Shown: piece after piece, positions 1-8,508 of the stretch
How positions within the stretch are numbered: the stretch's first letter is position 1
Layout of the letters: each line of letters begins with the position of its first letter
Assembly: GCA_910574995.1 (NCBI GenBank)
Contig: CAJTCS010000002.1
Span: 186,001 to 250,000 of the forward strand
Source of the DNA: Oscillospiraceae bacterium
GTDB taxonomy: Bacteria; Bacillota; Clostridia; Oscillospirales; Acutalibacteraceae
DNA length: 64,000 nt
Direction of reading: 5' to 3'
Notes under the pieces: generated by a model
The model's input: the letters and a program-made list of their open reading frames with translations, nothing else
The model's database searches: none
Told to the model about the DNA's origin: nothing
Program-made: the position numbers and the translations under genes

Positions 1-29
1 TTGCATTTTGCACCAGGGTATGCTAAAAT
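1..29 (+). promoter_or_regulatory. SigA promoter of rplS
   Basis: A -35 TTGCAT (1-6), 17-bp spacer and -10 TAAAAT (24-29) with an extended -10 TG at 21-22. It lies about 135 bp before the L19 start, so the mRNA carries a long leader. The window edge cuts off anything further upstream. Confidence 0.75.
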
Positions 30-35
30 ATAAAA

Positions 36-134
36 GCATTTGAATTCTGCGGGTATCCTCAAAGGCTTGCCCGTGGGGGTCGAAGCGCGGGAGGCCGCGC
101 GAGAAGCGGACAGTCCGCTGCCAGCTATGCTGGC
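36..134 (+). promoter_or_regulatory. Structured 5' leader of rplS (candidate L19 leader)
   Basis: The leader holds three back-to-back perfect hairpins: GCGCGG/CCGCGC (85-100), AGCGGA/TCCGCT (105-119) and GCCAGC/GCTGGC (120-134). No T-run follows them, so they do not look like terminators. Structured autoregulatory leaders before rplS are known in Firmicutes (L19 leader). Assignment to that family is inference; a covariance-model scan would decide it. Confidence 0.5.
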
Positions 135-170
135 ATGAATGTCTGAATTTTGAATTTGGAGGAATATCAA

Positions 171-515
171 ATGGACGCATTGAAGCTTATTTCCCAGGGC
201 TCTTTGAAAAGTGAGATCCCGCAGTTCAGCATTGGCGACACCGTAAAGGTGGACGTGAATATCCGTGAAGGCGAGCGGGAACGTATCCAGCAGTTCGAGG
301 GCACGGTTATCGCCCGCAAGGGCAGCGGCATCAGCGAGACCTTTACTGTGCGCCGCGTATCCTACGGCGTAGGTGTAGAAAGGGTTTTCCCCGTACATTC
401 TCCCAATGTGAAGGCTGTACAAGTGGTACGCCATGGCCGTGTACGCCGGGCCAAGTTGTATTACCTCCGGAACCGGGTGGGCAAGGCCGCCAAGGTCAAA
501 GAGCAATTGAAGTAA
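171..515 (+). CDS. rplS: 50S ribosomal protein L19
   Basis: Component of the large ribosomal subunit at the subunit interface. The 114-residue product has the usual L19 length and sequence, with the family's conserved [14 protein letters not shown] block and a basic C-terminal [13 protein letters not shown]. The reading frame is open back to a TTG at 150, but GGAGG at 158-162 sits 8 bases before ATG 171, which gives the canonical N terminus MDALKLIS. It has its own promoter, a structured leader and an intrinsic terminator right after the stop, so it is probably mostly monocistronic. Confidence 0.97.
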   Translation: MDALKLISQGSLKSEIPQFSIGDTVKVDVNIREGERERIQQFEGTVIARKGSGISETFTVRRVSYGVGVERVFPVHSPNVKAVQVVRHGRVRRAKLYYLRNRVGKAAKVKEQLK

Positions 516-536
516 GAAAATCGCATATAGGTTATG

Positions 537-563
537 AAAAAGGGACAAAATTGTCCCTTTTTT
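537..563 (+). terminator. Intrinsic terminator after rplS
   Basis: Twelve-base inverted repeat AAAAAGGGACAA / TTGTCCCTTTTT with a two-base spacer, ending in six Ts. It lies 22 bases after the rplS stop. Confidence 0.9.
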
Positions 564-611
564 GCTATGGTGAGATGGAAAAGTCAGTGGAAGGGAGGGT
601 TGAAAGCGGGA

Positions 612-1193
612 GTGGTTATACGGAACAAAAAAGATGCCCCAGGACGGAAACGGGGCATCCCCATCAGCATATTCCTGGATTGGGTAGAGGAGCTGGTGGT
701 CGCCATCGTGTTGATTGCAGCTGTTTTTACATTCTGTTTCCGCATTATCACGGTCTCAGGCACGTCTATGGTACCCAATTATGCCAATGGGGACCGTATT
801 TTGATGATAAACCGCTTTACGGCCCCCCAGCAAGGGGATGTAGTGGTGATCATCAACGTGTTGGATGATCCTATTATAAAGCGTGTCATTGCCACACAGG
901 GCCAGACTGTGGATTTTGATTATGAAAAAAAGGCTGTGCTGGTAGATGGCCAGCCAGTGGACGAGACAGCGTTTGGGCTGGAGAACGGCATTACCGAGTA
1001 TCCGTACGCCTCTTTCCAGCTGTTAGAGTTCCCCCAGACCGTGCCTGAGGGGTGTATCTTTGTGCTGGGGGATAACCGGGCCGTGTCGGAAGACAGCCGT
1101 TATCAGGTGGTAGGCATGATAGACCAGCGGGATGTGCTGGGGAAAGCCCTGTTCCACGTTTTCCCTTTGCACCGGATCGGCCCCGCCAGGTAA
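612..1193 (+). CDS. lepB: Signal peptidase I (first of two tandem copies)
   Basis: Type I signal peptidase that removes signal peptides from secreted proteins at the outer face of the membrane. One N-terminal membrane segment (about residues 28-48) is followed by box B GTSM with the nucleophile Ser52, general base Lys90 in PIIKRV, and the box E motif GDNRAVSEDSR. The frame stays open upstream to 534, but that stretch is the rplS terminator. AGGGAGG at 592-598 favours GTG 612 (193 residues); TTG 600 or ATG 567 are possible. A second copy follows 36 bp downstream. I see no promoter after the terminator, so read-through or a weak promoter must drive it. Confidence 0.92.
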   Translation: MVIRNKKDAPGRKRGIPISIFLDWVEELVVAIVLIAAVFTFCFRIITVSGTSMVPNYANGDRILMINRFTAPQQGDVVVIINVLDDPIIKRVIATQGQTVDFDYEKKAVLVDGQPVDETAFGLENGITEYPYASFQLLEFPQTVPEGCIFVLGDNRAVSEDSRYQVVGMIDQRDVLGKALFHVFPLHRIGPAR

Positions 1194-1229
1194 AAAGTAT
1201 TTGGCAACGATATATTGATCAGGGAAAGG

Positions 1230-1814
1230 ATGAGTGCCTTGCAGGAAGCAAGACGGACAGAAAGGCAGCCAGGAAAAGGCTTCTGTGCCTCTGTATTAGA
1301 GTGGACGGAGACAGTGGTCATGGCCATCATACTGGTGGCGGTGGTGTTTACCTTTGCAGCGCGTATCATTACAGTGGACGGGCATTCTATGGAGCCCACC
1401 TATTCCCATGGGGACCGGGTCCTGGTGTCCGGCTTTGCCGGGAAAGTGGATCCAGGGGATATCGTTATCATTGTGCATGCGCTGAGCGAACCCATTATCA
1501 AGCGGGTAGTAGCCACAGAGGGCCAGGTGGTGGATTTTGACCAGGCTTTGGGGGAACTGACCGTGGACGGCACGCCTCTGGCAGGGGAAGCTTTTGGGCT
1601 GGAAAGTGGTATTACGCATTTGCCAAATGCTCCCGGCGAGGTGTTGGAATTCCCACAGACTGTACCGGAGGGCTGCGTATTTGTATTGGGGGATAACCGG
1701 GAACATTCTACGGACAGCCGTTTTACGGCGGTGGGCATGGTAGACCATCGGAATATCTTGGGCAAGGTGGTTTTCAACCTATACCCTTTTTCTAAATTGG
1801 GGCAGCCTGGTTAA
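1230..1814 (+). CDS. lepB: Signal peptidase I (second tandem copy)
   Basis: Second type I signal peptidase of 194 residues. It has a single membrane anchor (about residues 28-48), catalytic Ser53 in GHSM, Lys91 in PIIKRV and GDNREHSTDSR. It is clearly paralogous to the preceding gene along its whole length, including an unusual insert motif shared by both (FGLE.GIT) and the block LEFPQTVPEGC, so a local duplication is likely. ATG 1230 is preferred because AGGG lies 5-8 bases upstream; an in-frame TTG at 1215 would add five residues. Why two copies are kept is unknown; different substrate preference is an inference. Confidence 0.92.
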   Translation: MSALQEARRTERQPGKGFCASVLEWTETVVMAIILVAVVFTFAARIITVDGHSMEPTYSHGDRVLVSGFAGKVDPGDIVIIVHALSEPIIKRVVATEGQVVDFDQALGELTVDGTPLAGEAFGLESGITHLPNAPGEVLEFPQTVPEGCVFVLGDNREHSTDSRFTAVGMVDHRNILGKVVFNLYPFSKLGQPG

Positions 1815-1870
1815 ACGGGCCGTGCGCAAAGGTATGCGGCTTTACATGTTTTAGAAGGGAGGTGCCTGCC

Positions 1871-2746
1871 ATGGAGGAGGCGCGTTCTATACAATGGTAT
1901 CCTGGGCACATGGCCAAAACCCGGAGGAAGATTACCAGCGACTTGAAGCTGGTGGATATCGTGGCTGAGATCCTAGATGCCCGGGTCCCCCGAAGCAGTT
2001 CCAATCCAATATTACGGGAGATTATTGGGGCAAAACCTCGGATAGTCCTGCTAAATAAAAGCGACATGGCGGATCCCGTTGAAACCGCCAAATGGGTGGG
2101 ATATTACAAAGGCATGGATATCCCGGCAATCCCCATCGAAAGCAAGACGGGCAAAGGCATCCCCGCTTTTTATGCGGCGGCCCGCCAGGCTTTACGGGAA
2201 CAGATCGCCGCCTGGGAGCGGAAAGGCATGGTGGGCCGGCCTATCCGGGTGATGGTGCTGGGGGTGCCCAATGTGGGCAAATCCTCGTTTATCAACCGCA
2301 TCATCCTAAAAGGCGGCGCGGGTAAGGCAGAGGTACGGGACAAGCCCGGCGTTACCCGGCAGAACCGCTGGTTTACTGTGGGAAAGGGATTCGAGCTGCT
2401 GGACACCCCAGGCGTATTGTGGCCTAAATTTGAAGACCCGGCCGTGGGGGAGCATTTGGCCTTTACAGGCGCGGTTAAGGATGAAATTCTGGATTTAGAA
2501 TACGTAGCAGCCCGCTTATTGGAGCTTTTGGGGCAAATATACCCCGAAGCCCTGGAGGCACGGTACAAAATCCAGTTGGATCCAGGTACGGAAGGGTACG
2601 CGGCATTGCAGATCATCGGGCGCAAACGGGGAATGCTGGTTCCCGGTGGGGAAACGGATATCCAGCGGGCAGCCATCATGGTGCTGGACGAGTACCGGGG
2701 CGGCAAGTTAGGGCGTATCACACTAGAACGGGCTGGGGAAGCTTAG
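1871..2746 (+). CDS. rbgA: Ribosome biogenesis GTPase RbgA/YlqF
   Basis: Circularly permuted GTPase required late in 50S subunit assembly. Motifs run in permuted order: G4 NKSD (near residue 60), G1 GVPNVGKSS, G2 KPGVTRQ, G3 DTPG. The N terminus SIQWYPGHMAKTRR is typical of the family. The product is 291 residues. ATG 1871 is chosen because AGAAGGGAGG at 1853-1862 is well placed; a GTG at 1862 overlaps that site. rnhB follows directly, the same pairing as in Bacillus subtilis. Confidence 0.95.
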   Translation: MEEARSIQWYPGHMAKTRRKITSDLKLVDIVAEILDARVPRSSSNPILREIIGAKPRIVLLNKSDMADPVETAKWVGYYKGMDIPAIPIESKTGKGIPAFYAAARQALREQIAAWERKGMVGRPIRVMVLGVPNVGKSSFINRIILKGGAGKAEVRDKPGVTRQNRWFTVGKGFELLDTPGVLWPKFEDPAVGEHLAFTGAVKDEILDLEYVAARLLELLGQIYPEALEARYKIQLDPGTEGYAALQIIGRKRGMLVPGGETDIQRAAIMVLDEYRGGKLGRITLERAGEA

Positions 2747-2760
2747 GGGGGGGGATCCCA

Positions 2761-3366
2761 TTGGAAGAGCCATTCGCGTACGAGCGGCGTGCTATGGAAC
2801 AGGGGTATGCCGCGGTCTGCGGCGTCGATGAAGCGGGGCGCGGCCCTTTGGCAGGACCCGTATGCGCAGCAGCCGTCATCCTGCCGGTGGACTGTTCCAT
2901 ACCTGGCCTGGATGATTCTAAAAAGCTGACGGAAAAGAAGCGGGAACACCTTTTCCAGGTGATACAGCAAGAGGCCCAGGCTTATGGTGTCGGGTGGGCC
3001 AGTGTGGAGGAAATCGACCGGTATAATATCCTGCAGGCAACTTTTTTAGCTATGGGACGCGCTGTAAAGGCTATCAGCTTTCTTGCTGACTGGGCTATGG
3101 TAGATGGCAACCGGATGCCGCCTTTGCCTATCCCTGGGGAGGCCATTGTAAAAGGGGATGGGAAATCCGCTAGCATCGCGGCGGCGTCTATCTTAGCAAA
3201 GGTTAGCCGCGACCGCCTTTTGCGGGAATTGGACGCCTTGTACCCGCAATACGGTTTTGCCCAGCACAAGGGATATGGGACTAAAGCCCATTACCATGCT
3301 ATCCAGCAGTATGGGGTGTTGCCGGTCCATAGGAAAACCTTCCTAAAAAATTTTTTGAGGGAATAA
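2761..3366 (+). CDS. rnhB: Ribonuclease HII
   Basis: Cleaves the RNA strand of RNA-DNA hybrids and nicks at single ribonucleotides in DNA. The 201-residue protein has the acidic metal-binding motif VDEAGRGPLAGPV near the N terminus, DDSKKLTEKKR, and the type 2 motif GKSASIAAASILAKV. Start is TTG 2761 after a run of eight Gs (2747-2754). It sits 14 bp after rbgA and 2 bp before the next gene, so the three are very likely cotranscribed. Confidence 0.95.
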   Translation: MEEPFAYERRAMEQGYAAVCGVDEAGRGPLAGPVCAAAVILPVDCSIPGLDDSKKLTEKKREHLFQVIQQEAQAYGVGWASVEEIDRYNILQATFLAMGRAVKAISFLADWAMVDGNRMPPLPIPGEAIVKGDGKSASIAAASILAKVSRDRLLRELDALYPQYGFAQHKGYGTKAHYHAIQQYGVLPVHRKTFLKNFLRE

Positions 3367-3368
3367 GC

Positions 3369-3731
3369 ATGGGAAAGCAGTGTGCCAACTATAAGGGCCG
3401 GCTGGCAGAGGATTACGTGGCCCAGTACCTGGAAAGGGGCGGCGGGAAGATATTGGCCCGGAATTACCGTTCCCGATTCGGGGAGGTTGACATCGTCGCG
3501 GAAGGGCATGGCTGGCTATTGTTTGTCGAAGTCAAAGCCAGGAGCAAGGGCATAGCGGGCCCATTGGAGGCCGTTACCCACCAGAAGCGGCAAAAGCTCA
3601 TATGTACGGCTAGACAGTATCTGGCAGAGCATCCCAGCCTATCCCAGCCCCGGTTTGACGTGGCAGGCGTGTATATGCAGGATGGCCGCATCGTAAAGAT
3701 GCAATATGTAAAAAACGCCTTTATGGCGTAA
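3369..3731 (+). CDS. YraN/UPF0102 family nuclease-like protein
   Basis: Small (120 residues) protein of the UPF0102 family, which has a restriction-endonuclease-like fold related to Holliday-junction resolvases. The diagnostic residues are visible: GRLAEDYVAQYL, FGEVDIV and LLFVEVKARS, giving the D...ExK arrangement. It follows rnhB by two bases, the typical family neighbourhood. The biological role of the family is not settled. Confidence 0.88.
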   Translation: MGKQCANYKGRLAEDYVAQYLERGGGKILARNYRSRFGEVDIVAEGHGWLLFVEVKARSKGIAGPLEAVTHQKRQKLICTARQYLAEHPSLSQPRFDVAGVYMQDGRIVKMQYVKNAFMA

Positions 3732-3743
3732 GGGGGGTGTATC

Positions 3744-4685
3744 ATGCGTTTTTTTGACCTACACTGTGACACCATGACCGAGTGCTTCCTACATGGGAAG
3801 GCCTTAAAACAAAATGATTTACATATAAGCTTGGAGAAAGCGGAAGCCCTGGAAACATACGTCCAGTGTTACGCCGTATGGATACCGGATGACCTACGGG
3901 GGGATAAGGCTTTCCAACGTTTTCTGGACATTGCGGGGAAACTGGACGCGGAAACCCAAGGGAACAGCAGTTGTCTTTTGCAGTGCAAAAATCCGGGGGA
4001 TCTAGCCCGGGCTTGCAGGGAAAAGAAGTCTGGGGCTATCCTGACGGTAGAAAACGGCGCGGCTTTGGGAGGCAAGGTTGAAAATATACAGGTATTTAAG
4101 CGCCTTGGTGTAAAGATATGCACCTTGACGTGGAATGGGGAAAACGAGCTGGGCCGGGGCGTATTGGCGCCGGGCAGCGGCGGCCTGTCCGCTTTTGGCA
4201 GGCAGGTGGTGGATGGGCTTGAAAAGGCCGGCATCCTGGTGGACTTGTCCCATGCCAGCCCAGAGCTTTTCGATGATGTGGCGGCAATGGCCACGAAACC
4301 ATTGGTGGCTTCCCACTCCAACGCCAAGGCGGTGTGCGGGCATCCCCGGAACCTGACGGACCGCCAGTTTTCTATTATTAAAAATTCCGGAGGCTTGGCT
4401 GGGTTGAACTTTTTCAAAGCCTTCCTCCACGACTGCCCAGAAAAGGCGTCTATGCTGGATGTGCTTCGCCATGCCGAGCATTTCCTGGCACTGGGCGGGG
4501 AGGACTGCCTGGCAGTCGGCGGTGATTGGGATGGGGCGGCCCTTCCCCAGGATATGGCTGCGGGCTTAGGGGCGGTCCCGGAACTGTACGAACTGTTCTT
4601 ACGCCACAACTACCAGGAAAGCCTGTTGGAGAAAATTTTTTGGAAAAATGCCCAGCGCCTCTTTGAAACGCAAGATTTGCTTTGA
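3744..4685 (+). CDS. Membrane dipeptidase, peptidase family M19
   Basis: Zinc-dependent dipeptidase of the amidohydrolase superfamily (renal dipeptidase type), 313 residues. Metal-ligand motifs are present in order: the N-terminal HCDT, the bridging Glu in TVENG, VDLSH, VASHSNA, and GGDWDG near the C terminus. Start ATG 3744 follows GGGGGGT 6-12 bases upstream. It closes the rplS-side operon; the thrC promoter begins three bases before its stop codon ends. No signal peptide is visible, so the bacterial protein is probably cytoplasmic. Confidence 0.88.
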   Translation: MRFFDLHCDTMTECFLHGKALKQNDLHISLEKAEALETYVQCYAVWIPDDLRGDKAFQRFLDIAGKLDAETQGNSSCLLQCKNPGDLARACREKKSGAILTVENGAALGGKVENIQVFKRLGVKICTLTWNGENELGRGVLAPGSGGLSAFGRQVVDGLEKAGILVDLSHASPELFDDVAAMATKPLVASHSNAKAVCGHPRNLTDRQFSIIKNSGGLAGLNFFKAFLHDCPEKASMLDVLRHAEHFLALGGEDCLAVGGDWDGAALPQDMAAGLGAVPELYELFLRHNYQESLLEKIFWKNAQRLFETQDLL

Positions 4686-4710
4686 CAGAATGGGAAAAGT
4701 GCGGTATAGT
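4682..4710 (+). promoter_or_regulatory. SigA promoter of thrC
   Basis: TTGACA (4682-4687), 17-bp spacer, TATAGT (4705-4710). Predicted transcription start near 4717, about 35 bases before the thrC start. The -35 overlaps the dipeptidase stop codon. Confidence 0.85.
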
Positions 4711-4751
4711 ATGGGCGTGAAGTTTCAAAATCTAATATGTGGGTGATGCGG

Positions 4752-6257
4752 ATGCAATATATAAGCACCAGAAATCCAGACTTGCGCTTGCAGGCTTCGC
4801 AGGTGATCGCGCAGGGGATATCCCAAGAGGGCGGCCTTTTTGTGCCGGAAAAACTGCCCTTAGTTGGGGAGAAGCTGCCATTGTGGCTGCATATGGATTA
4901 CCGGGGGTTAGCCAAAGAAATATTCCAGCTTTTTTTGACGGATTTTTCCCCCGAGGAAATCGGCCATTGTGTAGAGGCCGCCTATGTCCCGGCAAAATTT
5001 GAAGGGGAGGCCCCTGTAAAGCTGGTCCCGCTTACGAATTCTGGGGCAGCCTGTTACCTTTTAGAGCTGTGGCATGGCCCTACCTGTGCGTTTAAGGACA
5101 TGGCTTTGCAGATCTTGCCCCATTTCCTGACAAAGGCTTTGCAAAAATCTGCCCAGGGCCAAGAAGCTGTCATCTTGGTTGCCACCTCTGGGGATACGGG
5201 CAAGGCTGCCCTGGAAGGCTTCCGGGATGTGCCGGGGACCAGGCTGTTGGTGTTTTATCCCCGGGATGGGGTAAGCCCTTTGCAGAAACGCCAAATGGCT
5301 ACGCAGGAAGGGAAAAATGTGGGGGTCTGCGCGATTGAAGGGAATTTTGACGACGCCCAGACCAGTGTCAAGGGGATTTTTACAGATTGTGGGATGCAGC
5401 AGGAGTTAAAAAAGCGGGGGATGCAGTTCTCCAGCGCCAACTCCATAAACTGGGGCCGCCTGCTGCCGCAAATTGTATATTATATTTATTCTTATTTGGA
5501 ACTCCACCGCAGTGGGAAGCTGCTTTCCTGGGAGGAACCGGTGAATATTGTGGTGCCTACAGGGAATTTCGGCAATATTTTGGCTGCCTATTATGCCCGC
5601 TGTATGGGCCTGCCAGTAAAAAAGTTTATTTGCGCTTCCAACCGTAACAAGGTATTGTCAGATTTTATCCGCACCGGCGTATATGACCGCAGGCGGGAGT
5701 TTTTTGCCACCTCGTCGCCATCTATGGATATCTTAATCTCCAGCAATTTGGAGCGTCTGCTGTACGCCCTTTCTGGCGGGGACAGCGCCGCGCTTGCCAA
5801 CTGGATGGGGCAGCTGGCAAAGCAGGGATGGTATGACATAGGCCCTGCCATGAAAGGGCGGGTACAGTCGCTGTTCTACGGCGGCTTTTGTGGGGAATCC
5901 GGCACTAGCCAGGCAATCCGTGAGGCCTGGGAACAGGAAGGCTATCTGTGCGACCCCCATACGGCAGTTGCCTTGGATGTGTACGGTCAGTATGAGAAGG
6001 ACACAGGCGATAACAGCACCCCTGCCATCATTGCCTCCACCGCCAGCCCTTATAAATTCGCCGGAAGCGTGCTGGGGGCTTTAGGTCCTTTGGCTACGCA
6101 GGATGAATTTGAGAATCTACACAGGCTGGAAGAGTTGACCCACACCCAGGCCCCCAGACAGCTTTCGGCTTTGCGGGATAAAGAGATACGCTTTCAGGAC
6201 GTGGTATCCAAAGACGCAACGGCCACTTATGTGCGCCGAGCGTTGGGGTTGGGTTGA
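4752..6257 (+). CDS. thrC: Threonine synthase
   Basis: PLP enzyme that converts O-phosphohomoserine to threonine, the last step of the pathway. The PLP-binding lysine lies in GPTCAFKDMALQ, followed by ATSGDTGKAA. The N terminus MQYISTRN matches the fungal/enteric-type enzyme, and the length (501 residues) fits that longer class. The frame opens at 4737, but ATG 4752 gives the family N terminus; 4746 is also possible because the SD is weak. It has its own strong promoter. The phosphoesterase gene follows after three bases. Confidence 0.94.
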   Translation: MQYISTRNPDLRLQASQVIAQGISQEGGLFVPEKLPLVGEKLPLWLHMDYRGLAKEIFQLFLTDFSPEEIGHCVEAAYVPAKFEGEAPVKLVPLTNSGAACYLLELWHGPTCAFKDMALQILPHFLTKALQKSAQGQEAVILVATSGDTGKAALEGFRDVPGTRLLVFYPRDGVSPLQKRQMATQEGKNVGVCAIEGNFDDAQTSVKGIFTDCGMQQELKKRGMQFSSANSINWGRLLPQIVYYIYSYLELHRSGKLLSWEEPVNIVVPTGNFGNILAAYYARCMGLPVKKFICASNRNKVLSDFIRTGVYDRRREFFATSSPSMDILISSNLERLLYALSGGDSAALANWMGQLAKQGWYDIGPAMKGRVQSLFYGGFCGESGTSQAIREAWEQEGYLCDPHTAVALDVYGQYEKDTGDNSTPAIIASTASPYKFAGSVLGALGPLATQDEFENLHRLEELTHTQAPRQLSALRDKEIRFQDVVSKDATATYVRRALGLG

Positions 6258-6260
6258 TAT

Positions 6261-6950
6261 ATGGCTTTATTTACGATCGCAGACCTGCATCTTTCCTTAG
6301 GCGCCGACAAGCCCATGGATGTGTTCCGGGGCTGGCAGGATTACGTGGAACGCCTGGAAGAAAACTGGCGGGATGCCGTGGGGGAAGAAGATACTGTCGT
6401 GATAGCCGGGGATATTTCCTGGGCGATGAAGCTGGAAGATACTGTAAAGGATTTTTCCTTTATCCATTCCCTGCCAGGACAAAAATTGCTATTAAAAGGC
6501 AACCATGACTATTGGTGGTCTACACGGAATAAGCTAGATCAGTTTTTCTTGGCTAACGGCTGGGACAGCTTGCACATTTTGCACAATTGTGCCTACCGCG
6601 TAGGGGATAAGGCTATCTGCGGTACAAGGGGCTGGCTGTATAACGCGGAAACCGAGGATGACCGGAAAATCGTCAGCCGGGAAGCGGGCCGCCTACTTTC
6701 CTCCATCCAGCAGGCCAAGGTCTTGGGCGGGGAGCTGGTGGCATTCCTCCATTATCCACCAGTATACGACGGCATGGAGTGCCAAGGGCTTCTGGATATC
6801 CTGTGCGAGAACCGGATACGGCATTGTTATTTTGGGCACATCCATGGGCAGGTTGCTGCCCGCAGGGCCCTGGCGGGGCAGTATAAAGGCATACAAATGC
6901 ATTTGATCGCTTGTGATTCTATAAATTTTTGCCCAGTACTGGTGGGATAA
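6261..6950 (+). CDS. Calcineurin-like metallophosphoesterase
   Basis: 229-residue phosphoesterase with the complete dinuclear metal motif set: ADLHLS (DxH), AGDISWAM (GD), GNHDYWW (GNHD), LHYPP and GHIHG (GHxH). The substrate cannot be read from sequence; relatives act on phosphoproteins or nucleotides. It starts three bases after the thrC stop and has only a weak SD, which suggests translational coupling to thrC. Confidence 0.85.
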   Translation: MALFTIADLHLSLGADKPMDVFRGWQDYVERLEENWRDAVGEEDTVVIAGDISWAMKLEDTVKDFSFIHSLPGQKLLLKGNHDYWWSTRNKLDQFFLANGWDSLHILHNCAYRVGDKAICGTRGWLYNAETEDDRKIVSREAGRLLSSIQQAKVLGGELVAFLHYPPVYDGMECQGLLDILCENRIRHCYFGHIHGQVAARRALAGQYKGIQMHLIACDSINFCPVLVG

Positions 6951-7035
6951 GCGGGCCTTTTTGTGAAAACCCAAAAATTTTCACGTTTTTCCCACAAGAA
7001 TTTACGTCCTGGATATAGATTCTTGGGCGTTGCTA

Positions 7036-7044
7036 TGATATAAT
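7036..7044 (+). promoter_or_regulatory. Extended -10 promoter of tig
   Basis: Perfect -10 TATAAT (7039-7044) with an extended TG at 7036-7037. No good -35 sits at the expected distance, so the extended -10 probably carries recognition. Predicted start near 7051. Confidence 0.65.
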
Positions 7045-7091
7045 GGCTTAGTTAACTTCTGTTTTAGTTTATTCGGAGAGGAACAAGAAAA

Positions 7092-8405
7092 ATGAATCTG
7101 AAAGAAACCAACCATGTAGAGACCAACCGGTACCAGTTGCAGCTGGAGGTTACCCCCGAGGAATTCAATAAGACGGTAGACGCTGTATACAAAACGGAGG
7201 TCAAACGGATGAGTATCCCTGGCTTCCGCAAGGGTAAAGCCCCCCGGGCGTTTGTGGAAAAATATTATGGCGAGCAGGTTTTTTATGAAGCGGCTGTAGA
7301 CCGCTTGTACCGCTCAATCGTCATGGAGGGGATCGAGCAGTCCAAGCTGGACGTGGTTAGCGTGGGCGATTTCAAAATCGATGAGATCGGGAAGGAGAAG
7401 GGCATCCAGTGTACCCTGACAGTGGTTACCAAACCCGAGGTCGCCATTGAGGGCTATAAGGGCATAGAAGTCCATAAAGAACCCGTGGTAGTTACAGAAG
7501 GAGATATTGACGGGGAGATACAGCGGGTACGGGAGCGCAATTCCCGGATGGTCACTGTAGAGGACCGTACCGCCCAGAATGGGGATATCGCTGTCATTGA
7601 CTTCGACGGCTATACGGGCGGCAAACCGTTTGACGGCGGCAAAGCGGAGAATTACGAACTGACGTTGGGCGCAGGTCAGTTCATCCCTGGCTTCGAAGAG
7701 CAGGTGGTTGGCCACAAGCCTGGGGAGGAGTTCGACGTGAACGTCACATTCCCAGAGGATTACCACGCGGAAGAGTTGAAGGGCCAGGAGGCTGTGTTCA
7801 AGATTAAGCTTCATGAGATCAAGGTGAAAGAACTGCCGGAGGTGGATGACGAGTTCGTAAAGGATGTAAGCGAATTCGATACCTTGGAGGAATATAAGAA
7901 AGACATAGAGAAGACCCTATTGGAGCGTCGGGAAAAGGCAGCGGACGCGGACGTGGAGAACCAGCTGGTTGACGCGGTCATAGAGCGTGTCCAGGCGGAG
8001 ATTCCAGACGAGATGGTGGAAAACGAGATAGACGAGATTATCAACGCGTTTGCCCAGCGCCTGCAGTCTCAGGGCTTGAAGCTGGAAACCTACCTGCAGT
8101 ATACCAACATGACTACCGACGACCTTCGCACCCAGTACAAGCCTCAAGCCGACCGTCAGGTAAAGGTGCGGCTTGGCTTGGAGAAGATTGCCCAGCTGGA
8201 GGGGATCAAGCCGACGGAGGAGGAATGTGAGGAAGAACTCAAGCGCCTGTCAGAAGCTTACGGCATGCCTCTGGAGAATGTAAAGGGCCTGGTGAACATG
8301 GAGATGGTCAGCGCAGACCTGGCAAACCAGAAAGCAGTGGAGTTTGTCCGGGCCAATGCCGTTATCCATGAACCCGACAGCGGCGAGGAGCCCAAGGGGG
8401 AATAA
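7092..8405 (+). CDS. tig: Trigger factor (ribosome-bound chaperone, peptidyl-prolyl isomerase)
   Basis: First chaperone to meet nascent chains at the ribosomal exit tunnel. Domains in order: ribosome-binding domain with the signature GFRKGKAPR (about residues 45-53), FKBP-type isomerase domain with DFDGYTGGKPFDGG (about 160-245), then the long helical C-terminal arms. Length 437 is normal. ATG 7092 is preceded by GGAGAGGAA. It heads the tig-clpP-clpX-lon-engB block. Confidence 0.97.
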   Translation: MNLKETNHVETNRYQLQLEVTPEEFNKTVDAVYKTEVKRMSIPGFRKGKAPRAFVEKYYGEQVFYEAAVDRLYRSIVMEGIEQSKLDVVSVGDFKIDEIGKEKGIQCTLTVVTKPEVAIEGYKGIEVHKEPVVVTEGDIDGEIQRVRERNSRMVTVEDRTAQNGDIAVIDFDGYTGGKPFDGGKAENYELTLGAGQFIPGFEEQVVGHKPGEEFDVNVTFPEDYHAEELKGQEAVFKIKLHEIKVKELPEVDDEFVKDVSEFDTLEEYKKDIEKTLLERREKAADADVENQLVDAVIERVQAEIPDEMVENEIDEIINAFAQRLQSQGLKLETYLQYTNMTTDDLRTQYKPQADRQVKVRLGLEKIAQLEGIKPTEEECEEELKRLSEAYGMPLENVKGLVNMEMVSADLANQKAVEFVRANAVIHEPDSGEEPKGE

Positions 8406-8508
8406 AAAAAAGAGGCCGGCAGGCGTCCGGGGAATATTTTTCCGTATACCGAATAAATCTTATTGCCTGCTTTCATACTAATCAAGTCTGAGAAAGGAGC
8501 GGTTTGCT

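Noticed and set aside
534-611. N-terminal extension of the first signal peptidase
   Set aside because: The stretch encodes the rplS terminator hairpin and gives non-homologous residues; the SD supports a later start.
8406-8508. CtsR or CIRCE heat-shock operator before clpP
   Set aside because: No matching heptad repeat or TTAGCACTC inverted repeat was found.
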